Shown here in pieces: positions 1 to 5,291 of a stretch of DNA of 5,291 nucleotides. Under the pieces are notes generated by a model, which was not told where the DNA came from, made no database searches, and worked only from the letters and a program-made list of their open reading frames with translations. Numbering within the stretch: position 1 is the stretch's first letter; every line of letters starts with the position of its first letter. The position numbers and the translations under genes are program-made. The DNA comes from Planctomycetota bacterium (GTDB lineage: Bacteria > Planctomycetota > Phycisphaerae > UBA1845): positions 1 to 5,291 of the forward strand of contig JADFRH010000175.1 of assembly GCA_022561415.1 (NCBI GenBank), read 5' to 3'.

Positions 1-33
1 TGGCCGAGGTCGCGTCCGACAAACCAAACACGC

Positions 34-39
34 AGGAGG
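34..39 (+). promoter_or_regulatory. Shine-Dalgarno site for the DUF4349 gene
   Basis: AGGAGG lies 8 bases before the ATG at 48, a textbook spacing, and is the main reason for choosing this start. The same bases also read as in-frame codons of an open upstream extension, so the motif could be coincidental if the real start is left of the window. Confidence 0.6.
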
Positions 40-47
40 TCGAGTCG

Positions 48-2270
48 ATGTGGGAGTCAATTCTTGCCGCGGTTGCGGGTTCTGTATTAAGCAATCGTCG
101 AGGCGTTTGGAGATTTGCGGCCGCGGTCACGGGCATGGCCGCCGTGTTGGGGGCCGCGTTTGGGCTTGGGCAATACAACGACCGTGAGGCGCAGAAAGAC
201 AGGAGGCAGGCTTACGCGATTAGTCGCGTCATGGGCGTCGCTACGTCGTCGCGTGTGAACGCGGCATATGATCGCGAGGGATCGGGTGTATGGTCTGACG
301 CCGCCTGGAACATGTCACTTGCCACCCCGCCGGCGCAGGCGTCTCGCGCGCGGAGAGCGGGGCGTGAGTCTTCTGTTCGAGGTTTGAAGAAGAAGAGTAG
401 CAAGGCCGACGTCATGGTCTGGCTCGACGAGGCTACGCGTGCCCGAGGGGGCGCATCTTCCAGCGTAGATGACATGGTCGTGGATTCCGACGGCGACGGC
501 GTAAGCGATACGATCGTTGCATACGATTTCAGTATGGACGAGACACTTGGATCGATCTCTGAAGCCGGCGATATGGCCTTTGCGATGGCACCGGTCCAGA
601 TTGCTGTCTCGACCGACGCTGGCGCGCCTCCTGTACCCTCGCATCGGCCAACACCGGCGAAGGTTATCAAGACCGGAACGCTTACGGTCGAGGTCGAGTC
701 GTATGCCGACGCGGTTGAGCGCGTGACAAAGCTAGTTGCGGACCATCGTGCCAGCATCGCCGACATCTCGACGCATGAGAGAGCTGCCGGAGCTCTTTAC
801 GGCTCCCTGGTTATACGCATGCAGCCTGAGCGCTTCGACGCGCTCTTCGCGGCGCTCAAGACGGTCGGCCGGACCTATGAGGTCATCGCGCCGGGACACG
901 AGGCCGACTACGTCGATGTCGAAGCGCGCATCACGAGTCTGGAAATCACGCAACAGCGTCTGTCAGAGCTTGTCACCAACAAGTCTTTCGTCGACAAGAT
1001 GTCCGCACTGCTCGAGGTGGAGCGTGAGATGACGCGCGTCCGCTCTCAGCTTGAACAACTGCAGGGCCGGCTCCGCGTGATGGCCGATCGTATCGCCCAT
1101 TCGACGATTACCATGGCGCTCCGCGAGCCAGCACGCACGGTTCCGGCCGCTTCGCTATCGGTCGAGGTCGCCGTGCTCGACGAAGCGGCCACGGCTCTGG
1201 CTGACGAGCTTGGCCGGATCGGCGGTAGGCTTAGCTCGGGAAACACGACAAAGCGAAACGACGGAACGCTGATGGGTGACTATCAGCTCAGGGTCAGCTT
1301 CGCCCGGTTCACGGAACTCTTGACGGCGATCACAGATCTGGGCCGCGTCGAGCGCCGGCAGATCAGCAACCACGACCTTAGCTATGCCTCCGCCCCGTGG
1401 GCCGAGCAGGCACAGTGCAACCTGAGCGTCGTGTTGTTCGAACGCGCTCGACAGTTGCCGGCCGGATCGATTCTTATCGAGGTCGACGCACTCGCGCCGT
1501 CCCTGGTTCAACTCGATGCGGTCTTGACTGCCCACGGCGGCTCCATCTTCTCCAATCAATCCGTACAGCAGGGCGACGGGTCGAGTAAGGCCGAGCTGAG
1601 CCTTCGGGTTCCGGGTGGCCGGTTTTCCGCGCTGACGGAGGCTCTGGAATCGCTGGGTCGCATCACCGGCAGAACCGTGACAGGCGAGGCCGGTCGCATC
1701 GTTGGCGGTGCGGCTGACGTCCCTTGCGAGCTTTCGCTGAGACTCTCCGAACGTCCGCGCGAGGTTCCCAACGGACTGATCATTCTGGAAGTGGCCGAGT
1801 TCGGCCCGGCGCGCCGACAACTCAGCACGCTGGTTGGCGAAACGAACGTGCGGGTCGTGGCCTCCGCAAGCGAGCAATTGACCGACGGTAGCTGGGCCGG
1901 ACAATTCCGACTCGGAATCGCGAGCGGCGAGATGGAAATGGTCGTAGCCCGTCTCGAATCGCTTGGCCGAGTAGTCAGGCTGCAGATCAGCGGAATCGGA
2001 TTGGGCGACCTTTCACGCACGAATCCGGACGCCATCGGTTTCATCGATTTGACACTCAGTGAGAAAGCCGCGATCAGCCCCGCCCCCGAAAAAGTGGGCG
2101 GTTCCCTTCGTGTGCATGTTCGCGACGGGCTCGCGGGGCTCTACCGTTCGGTCGGGTTTATCGCGTACGGTGTGATCGTCATGGCGCCATGGCTGCTCCT
2201 CGCGGTCTTGCTCGCCTGGTTGCTGACGCGGGTTTGGAGAAGTAAACAGGTGGTTTCGGCGCGGAAGTAA
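48..2270 (+). CDS. Membrane protein with DUF4349 domain and three extra DUF4349-like repeats
   Basis: 740 residues. Seen: a hydrophobic segment at about 20-41 and a C-terminal membrane span at about 703-727 followed by a basic tail. Between them is a polar linker (about 45-200) holding an Asp-rich DxDGDGxxD loop at 146-154. Residues about 205-362 match DUF4349: a strand after the TGTLTVEV motif, a helix, the VIRM strand with ERFDAL, then a long charged coiled coil (about 290-350) and a closing strand. Three further copies (about 368-472, 473-575, 576-680) repeat the strand-helix-strand-helix pattern, with LRV, RF and LGR landmarks but no coiled coil. DUF4349 proteins are membrane-anchored and of unknown function, often beside ECF sigma or anti-sigma genes (family knowledge). 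The ATG at 48 has an ideal AGGAGG at 34-39. However, the frame stays open to the window edge with coding-like codons, so the protein could start further upstream and carry an anti-sigma-like N-terminus. That part is inference. The gene ends just before a strong terminator. Confidence 0.9.
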   Translation: MWESILAAVAGSVLSNRRGVWRFAAAVTGMAAVLGAAFGLGQYNDREAQKDRRQAYAISRVMGVATSSRVNAAYDREGSGVWSDAAWNMSLATPPAQASRARRAGRESSVRGLKKKSSKADVMVWLDEATRARGGASSSVDDMVVDSDGDGVSDTIVAYDFSMDETLGSISEAGDMAFAMAPVQIAVSTDAGAPPVPSHRPTPAKVIKTGTLTVEVESYADAVERVTKLVADHRASIADISTHERAAGALYGSLVIRMQPERFDALFAALKTVGRTYEVIAPGHEADYVDVEARITSLEITQQRLSELVTNKSFVDKMSALLEVEREMTRVRSQLEQLQGRLRVMADRIAHSTITMALREPARTVPAASLSVEVAVLDEAATALADELGRIGGRLSSGNTTKRNDGTLMGDYQLRVSFARFTELLTAITDLGRVERRQISNHDLSYASAPWAEQAQCNLSVVLFERARQLPAGSILIEVDALAPSLVQLDAVLTAHGGSIFSNQSVQQGDGSSKAELSLRVPGGRFSALTEALESLGRITGRTVTGEAGRIVGGAADVPCELSLRLSERPREVPNGLIILEVAEFGPARRQLSTLVGETNVRVVASASEQLTDGSWAGQFRLGIASGEMEMVVARLESLGRVVRLQISGIGLGDLSRTNPDAIGFIDLTLSEKAAISPAPEKVGGSLRVHVRDGLAGLYRSVGFIAYGVIVMAPWLLLAVLLAWLLTRVWRSKQVVSARK

Positions 2271-2321
2271 CTCGTTCGCTCGCGACACCGATCGCCCAAC
2301 GCAAGCTTTTCCTGGATATAC

Positions 2322-2361
2322 AGACGCCCGGCGCGTTCATTCGAACGCGCCGGGCGTTTTC
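2322..2361 (+). terminator. Rho-independent terminator of the DUF4349 gene
   Basis: A perfect 15-bp inverted repeat (2324-2338 pairing with 2343-2357) encloses a 4-base ATTC loop, is very GC-rich, and is followed by TTTTCTATT on the + strand. A G-T and an A-T pair can extend the stem outward. It lies about 53 bases after the stop codon at 2270. Read on the minus strand it lacks a T-run, so it mainly serves the + gene, though so strong a hairpin could also slow minus-strand transcription from the convergent operon ending at 2469. Confidence 0.93.
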
Positions 2362-2468
2362 TATTGCACATCACTGCTGAGGTGGCGCACAGCATTTCTG
2401 AGTGTATGCGCCGTCGGGATTCGCCCATGAGATGGCAACGTGACATGCGATGCCGCTGAATTGCGGCC
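2362..2468. other. Short convergent intergenic stretch
   Basis: This lies between the terminator and the stop of the minus-strand operon. I see no plausible gene here and no second hairpin with a T-run for the minus strand, so the termination signal of the minus-strand operon is not evident. Confidence 0.6.
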
Positions 2469-3113
2469 CTACGGTCTGGATCCTCGTCTTCCCCCGCCTC
2501 CCCCGCCGAAGCCTCGTCCTCCGCCGCGGCCGGGAATCTGGATGCCGCGGTCGGTCGCTCGGGCTCGCAGGTTGTTGAAGTAGAGCATGGCCCGGGCTGT
2601 TTCGTCCGGGTTGCGGGATTCGGACGACTGCTTGCGATCTTGCCGGGAGCGCGAGCCCATGCGCCCACGCCCGTTTCTACGGTCGGCCTGAGACCCATCC
2701 TGTTTGGTTACCTTCTGTCGCTCTTCGCGCGCGGTGCGCATCGCTTGCATACTCGAGACCAACTCGTCGATGTGACGGTCCAACACGGCGTCGGCCTCGT
2801 CCGATGGGGCGTTGAAGTATTCGTTGACGCGCTCCGTCGTCCGACTCCGCCACACTTCGCGCATGTTTCGTCGTAGCTCGCGGCGTTGTTCGTCTGTCAG
2901 ATCGTCGCGCCGGAAGCTGTCGCGCAGGGTCGCCATCATGGTCTCCGGCTTGTCGCCGGCGGCCCTGAGCGAATCGACGGAGAGTTCTTTGGGGAGAAGG
3001 CTCGGTTTCGATGCGTCGGGGTCGTGACGATACCACGCGACGGCCCCGCCGATCGGCAGCAGCACCAACGCCAACGTCAACACGGTTTTTCCAGATGATG
3101 CGAAGTTCAACAT
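2469..3113 (-). CDS. Small membrane-anchored charged protein with Arg/Gly-rich C-terminus
   Basis: 214 residues, function unknown. Seen: an N-terminal hydrophobic segment at about 10-28 preceded by one Lys, which could be a signal peptide or membrane anchor and would place the rest outside the cytoplasmic membrane. A strongly charged, mostly helical middle (about 55-135) includes an LTDEQ motif at 72-76 followed by RRELRRNM. This resembles the LTxxQ signature of Spy/CpxP-like periplasmic proteins, but that match is weak. A low-complexity basic stretch (about 138-170) precedes a short conserved-looking helix (about 171-190). The tail (195-214) is almost all Gly and Arg. The ATG at 3113 follows GAGGTGG by 4 bases. 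The gene starts 12 bases after the stop of the pseudopilin gene, so the two are almost certainly co-transcribed, and a role linked to the pseudopilin is inferred only from that. Confidence 0.82.
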   Translation of the reverse strand: MLNFASSGKTVLTLALVLLPIGGAVAWYRHDPDASKPSLLPKELSVDSLRAAGDKPETMMATLRDSFRRDDLTDEQRRELRRNMREVWRSRTTERVNEYFNAPSDEADAVLDRHIDELVSSMQAMRTAREERQKVTKQDGSQADRRNGRGRMGSRSRQDRKQSSESRNPDETARAMLYFNNLRARATDRGIQIPGRGGGRGFGGGGGGRRGSRP

Positions 3114-3117
3114 GATT

Positions 3118-3124
3118 CCACCTC
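3118..3124 (-). promoter_or_regulatory. Shine-Dalgarno site for the charged membrane protein gene
   Basis: On the minus strand GAGGTGG lies 4 bases before the ATG at 3113 and sits wholly inside the 12-base gap after the pseudopilin stop. It fixes the start of the second gene and supports a two-gene operon. Confidence 0.7.
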
Positions 3125-3125
3125 G

Positions 3126-3707
3126 TTAGTTTTCGAAGTCGGCCACGTGGCCGTCCACATATAAGTATCGGCGTGCGCCGGGTTTGCCGGCCTTTCCGTG
3201 GAAGTTACCGTAATCGCGCAGTATCCAGATCATGTTTTCCGCCACCGCGCGATTCGAGCGGCGATTCATCCTCGCGGCCACCTCTTTGGTGTTGCGTCCA
3301 GCCAGTTGCGTTCGAAACTCATAGCTCGACCGCTCCGATTGAAAATAGCTCAGCCCGTCGTTGGGTGGGAGCCGGGCCTCGTTTCCGTTATCGCCGGGGC
3401 ACTCGAACACCGAGATATCTCCACGGAGCTCCTTGGCGAACACGTCTGAAATCGCGATCGGTTCTTCGGTTTCCAGCGGAAGCGAACTCACCGACGGCAT
3501 GGCCGAGGCGTAGGGCAGCCGGTCGCGGTTGTTGCCTAGGTAGGATTGCATGAGCACACCGATCTGGCGCAGGTTGGATGCGCAGGCGGTTCGGCGTGCG
3601 GCCGTACGGGCTCGATTCAACGACGGGAGCAGGATTCCGATCAACAGGGCTATGATCGCGATCACGACCAGCAATTCGATCAGCGTAAATGCCGGGCGTT
3701 TCGACAT
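3126..3707 (-). CDS. Pseudopilin-like protein with prepilin N-terminal cleavage/methylation domain
   Basis: 193 residues from the ATG at 3707. The N-terminus is a class III (prepilin) signal: a short basic leader (MSKRPA), then FTLIELLVV with Phe7 as the first mature residue and the conserved Glu at mature position 5 (Glu11), then a hydrophobic helix to about residue 29. The predicted cleavage is Ala-Phe rather than the classical Gly-Phe, as often seen in planctomycetes. After the helix come the [20 protein letters not shown] region, an FECPGD motif at 101-106 and a C-terminal [11 protein letters not shown] segment. All are typical of the large planctomycete family related to type II secretion pseudopilins (GspG/GspH-like). 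The protein should be matured by a prepilin peptidase and inserted in the inner membrane. A GTG at 3725 adds six residues, but the leader and GGAG (3720-3723, 12 bases from the ATG) favour 3707. It is first in an operon with the gene at 3113-2469. Confidence 0.9.
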   Translation of the reverse strand: MSKRPAFTLIELLVVIAIIALLIGILLPSLNRARTAARRTACASNLRQIGVLMQSYLGNNRDRLPYASAMPSVSSLPLETEEPIAISDVFAKELRGDISVFECPGDNGNEARLPPNDGLSYFQSERSSYEFRTQLAGRNTKEVAARMNRRSNRAVAENMIWILRDYGNFHGKAGKPGARRYLYVDGHVADFEN

Positions 3708-4216
3708 GCGAGGTATTTTCTCCACTGGGGCAAGGAGGGGTTTTCGTCGATCCTCAACCGTTGCGACACCTACTCGGTGGAATACCTGCTCGAATTACGC
3801 AGAATTTCGTCGAGTGCAAGCGGGCAGGGGCAGCCAGAGCGCGATCGAGATGCTCCGTGTGTTTGCCCGTTGCATGTTGACAACTCTCTGCAAGTTAGGT
3901 GGAGCAACCCGTGACAGCGTACCGGCCACACCGGTGTACCGGAGACGTTTCTCATCGTTACCGCGTCGGCAAGCTACCGCGCATCGACCACCCGCTCAAA
4001 CAGTGTGCTCAGGGACCTCGTCGGATTCCCAAGTCCGAAAACCCGCCCGCACGCGCGGTCGACGCATACGAAAGGGGGCTCGGTTCGCAATCAGTTGACC
4101 GGTTCATGCGTTTATCTACCGGATACGGCCAGGTGTCAGGGTGGAGGAGCCGGTCCCGGCGCGCCGAGCCTGGTCGACTGGATTTTCGGTCCGCCATGGG
4201 GTGTAATGGCCTGCGA
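3708..4216. other. Divergent intergenic region, no convincing gene
   Basis: About 500 bases lie between the divergent pseudopilin and sigma factor genes. Frames are open on both strands, but their translations are rich in Arg, Ser, Pro and Cys without any domain-like pattern, and codon third positions lack the G/C bias of the flanking genes. The promoters of both divergent units should lie here. A TTGACA at 3877-3882 is a possible -35 element on the + strand but has no good -10 partner. A palindrome with flanking direct repeats lies at 3919-3942. Confidence 0.6.
3919..3942. repeat. 10-bp palindrome flanked by GTACCGG direct repeats
   Basis: ACACCGGTGT (3928-3937) is a perfect palindrome. GTACCGG occurs at 3919-3925 and again at 3936-3942, a 17-base period, close to two helical turns of about 10.5 bases minus a few. 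Upstream of a sigma factor gene this could be an operator, but this is inference. GTACCGG recurs inside the sigma gene at 4260-4266, which weakens the case for a dedicated site. Confidence 0.3.
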
Positions 4217-4765
4217 ATGGCGGGTACATCGAAAGAGATTACGGAGCTTGTACAACGTGGGTACCGGTTCGCGCTGTCGCTGACGCACAACGCGGCACAG
4301 GCCGAGGATCTGGTTCAGGATGCCTGGTTCGCCGTGCTTCGGGCGCGGGGGCCTTGGAATCCGCAGTATCTGTTCACGACGGTTCGAAATCGATTCATCG
4401 ATCAGTACCGCCGCGATCGCGCAGTTGGGTTCGAGGCGCTCGACCATCACCCGGAGCCGGAGGGCACCGACGAGTCGCGGCTTTGGGATGACGAACCGGG
4501 TTCCGTGACGCTCAATGGATCGCTCGACGCAGCGCTGGGTCGCCTTCGCCCTGAGGAGCGGGCGGTGTTGTACCTGTCGGCCGTCGAGGGGTTCACGGCC
4601 AAGCAGATCGCAGAGATGCTCGATTGGCCTCGAGGAACGGTACTGAGCATGTTGCATCGCTCGAAGAACAAGATCAGAGGAACGGGCAGAGCCGGCTTGC
4701 CGGATGGCAGGGTTCCCGGCGCGCCGGGGCTGGACGAATCGCCGGGATCGGAGTCAAGACCATGA
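4217..4765 (+). CDS. ECF (sigma-70 family, group 4) RNA polymerase sigma factor
   Basis: 182 residues. Region 2 (about 11-68) includes AEDLVQDAWFAVLR, the core-binding helix, and YLFTTVRNRFIDQYRRDR, the -10 recognition helix. A variable acidic linker (about 72-103) follows. Region 4 (about 104-154) contains LRPEERAVLYLSAVEG and the helix-turn-helix FTAKQIAEMLDWPRGTVLSMLHRSKNKIR (at 126-154), which recognises the -35 element. The length is normal for an ECF factor, and the Gly/Pro-rich tail after 155 is extra. The start is uncertain: ATG at 4217 gives the compact family-like N-terminus, ATG at 4196 adds seven residues, and neither has a strong ribosome site. A longer in-frame extension to 3899 does not look coding. 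The stop overlaps the next gene as ATGA (4762-4765), so sigma factor and regulator are translationally coupled, the usual arrangement for an ECF factor with its anti-sigma partner. Confidence 0.9.
   Translation: MAGTSKEITELVQRGYRFALSLTHNAAQAEDLVQDAWFAVLRARGPWNPQYLFTTVRNRFIDQYRRDRAVGFEALDHHPEPEGTDESRLWDDEPGSVTLNGSLDAALGRLRPEERAVLYLSAVEGFTAKQIAEMLDWPRGTVLSMLHRSKNKIRGTGRAGLPDGRVPGAPGLDESPGSESRP
4750..4765 (+). promoter_or_regulatory. Ribosome site and ATGA coupling junction
   Basis: GGAG at 4750-4753 lies 8 bases before the ATG at 4762, inside the end of the sigma factor gene. The ATGA overlap (start 4762-4764, stop 4763-4765) sets the start of the downstream gene and implies coupled translation of the pair. 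Confidence 0.75.
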
Positions 4766-5187
4766 GCCGGCGCGACCTGCGACAACACATGGCTGACTTC
4801 TACGGTGACAAGTCGCTGTCGTCGGGGACGACGGATCGACTTGTGGCCCTGGCCGAGGTCGATCGTGGACGCATCACACCTGATGTGGTTTACCGGTACC
4901 CCGGCCGCTGGCTTCAGGGTCTGGTTGGCGTGGCGGCCAGTGTCGCACTAGCGCTGTCGGCTGCAGCGTATTACAAAGTGCAGGAAGCGTCGGTGGATCG
5001 GTTACCAGTCGGTTCTCAAGTCGCCGGAGGCATCCCACGAGTCGGCCTGACGACGGTGAGTGATGGGGGCGTGCCGCGTCTCGTCGCCGTCAAGTTCCAA
5101 GTTGACGGCTGCGCGCGTGCTGCCCGCATCGAGCCGGTCTTCGCGGAACTCGCAGCGGCGAGGTTGTTCTGCGCGTTGATGAAGTAG
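4762..5187 (+). CDS. Putative anti-sigma-type membrane protein, apparently truncated in a thioredoxin-like domain
   Basis: 141 residues as read. Seen: a charged cytoplasmic N-terminus (1-50) starting MSRRDLRQHMADFYGDKSL, one membrane span at about 51-71, then an outer segment ending in PRLVAVKFQVDGCARAARI (105-123) and EPVFAELA. That last part has the strand, active-site loop and first helix of a thioredoxin fold. The active-site Trp is Gly116 and the CxxC is CARA (117-120), so only the first Cys remains. A thioredoxin domain needs some 70-80 more residues, but after Ala132-Ala133 the sequence loses similarity and stops at 5185-5187. The ATG is coupled to the sigma gene by ATGA and has GGAG at 4750-4753, 8 bases away. 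Position and topology suggest it controls the sigma factor, but there is no zinc-binding HxxxCxxC anti-sigma motif. Confidence is high that the gene is real, lower for its function, and the present C-terminus is doubtful. Confidence 0.75.
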   Translation: MSRRDLRQHMADFYGDKSLSSGTTDRLVALAEVDRGRITPDVVYRYPGRWLQGLVGVAASVALALSAAAYYKVQEASVDRLPVGSQVAGGIPRVGLTTVSDGGVPRLVAVKFQVDGCARAARIEPVFAELAAARLFCALMK

Positions 5188-5291
5188 GATCGAATCGTGT
5201 CGGAGCTCGGCAGAACGGCGACGGCGAAGTTGCCGGCCGCCTTCTTGATCTGGATGTTGAAACTCCCGGTCGCGCTGCCGCCTCCCACCTG
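5016..5291 (-). CDS. Partial minus-strand coding segment, unrecognised, entering from the right edge
   Basis: The frame is open at the right edge and runs to a stop at 5016-5018. Only its first part, about 5160-5291, looks truly coding. It reads SATGSFNIQIKKAAGNFAV, then LPSSDTIRSYFINAQNNLA, with nearly every third base G or C. Left of about 5160 the reading becomes a Ser/Arg/Thr/Pro-rich antisense shadow of the gene at 4762-5187. So either a real minus-strand gene is cut at about 5160, or two convergent genes overlap by about 170 bases, which would be rare. I do not recognise the family. The Gly/Ser-rich start and alternating hydrophobic pattern suggest a beta-rich, possibly secreted domain, but this is a guess. 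No start codon is claimed because the gene begins outside the window. Confidence 0.45.
   Translation of the reverse strand, partial: QVGGGSATGSFNIQIKKAAGNFAVAVLPSSDTIRSYFINAQNNLAAASSAKTGSMRAARAQPSTWNLTATRRGTPPSLTVVRPTRGMPPAT

Noticed and set aside
1155..1904. Long minus-strand open frame (249 codons) inside the DUF4349 gene
   Set aside because: It is antisense to a gene with clear domains and its translation has no pattern; long antisense frames are expected in GC-rich coding DNA.
3877..3882. TTGACA as the -35 box of a sigma-70 promoter
   Set aside because: No acceptable -10 hexamer lies 16-18 bases downstream (the site reads TGGAGC), so a promoter cannot be claimed.
3550..4098. + strand open frame of 182 codons over the pseudopilin start and the intergenic region
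   Set aside because: It overlaps the conserved prepilin N-terminus in antisense, and the remainder looks random with no ribosome site.
3899..4216. N-terminal extension of the sigma factor to an ATG at 3899
   Set aside because: The extra 106 residues are Arg/Ser/Pro-rich with no sigma similarity and lack the third-position bias of the domain; a 182-residue protein already fits the family.
4624..4761. Longer N-terminus of the anti-sigma-type protein starting at 4624
   Set aside because: It would overlap sigma region 4 in another frame by 46 codons; the ATG at 4762 has GGAG and the ATGA coupling.
4850..4861. 12-base match to the first bases of the window (1-12), suggesting a repeat or circular overlap
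   Set aside because: The match stops after 12 bases and reflects a similar Ala-Glu-Val codon run; it is far too short to be a terminal overlap.

Overview
The window looks like a piece of a planctomycete-type genome, most plausibly Planctomycetota of the Phycisphaerae kind. The reasons are a GC-rich sequence with strong G/C third-position bias, a pseudopilin with the N-terminus and Asp-Gly-His C-terminus common in that phylum, and an ECF sigma factor overlapping a short single-span membrane protein. This assignment is by protein style only; there is no rRNA or marker gene here. Both edges are open in reading frames that look coding, so the window may be a short contig or fragment.

Layout from left to right. 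A large + strand gene (48-2270) encodes a 740-residue protein with a membrane span at each end. It carries a classical DUF4349 domain with its coiled coil, followed by three further degenerate copies of the same fold without the coiled coil. It ends at a very clear rho-independent terminator (2324-2360). Facing it is a two-gene minus-strand operon: a type II secretion / type IV pilus-like pseudopilin (3707-3126), then, 12 bases downstream, a small membrane-anchored charged protein with an LTxxQ-like motif and an Arg/Gly-rich tail (3113-2469). A gene-poor divergent interval of about 500 bases (3708-4216) follows, containing a palindrome flanked by direct repeats. On the + strand an ECF sigma factor (4217-4765) then overlaps by ATGA a one-span membrane protein (4762-5187). 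The N-terminus of that protein fits an anti-sigma role, and it ends inside what looks like the start of a thioredoxin-like domain.

The right edge is anomalous. From about 5160 to 5291 the coding signal switches to the minus strand, while the + strand gene stops abruptly. This looks like a breakpoint (rearrangement or assembly chimera) or an unusual overlap of convergent genes.

The most likely functional unit is sigma factor plus membrane-bound regulator. The DUF4349 protein may be a membrane sensor or anti-sigma-like protein of the same style, because its frame stays open upstream of the chosen start. The pseudopilin operon is separate. The two observations most worth following are the four-fold DUF4349 repeat architecture and the truncated thioredoxin-like regulator with a CxxA site. 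I see no CRISPR array, insertion sequence, tRNA, rRNA or defence system.
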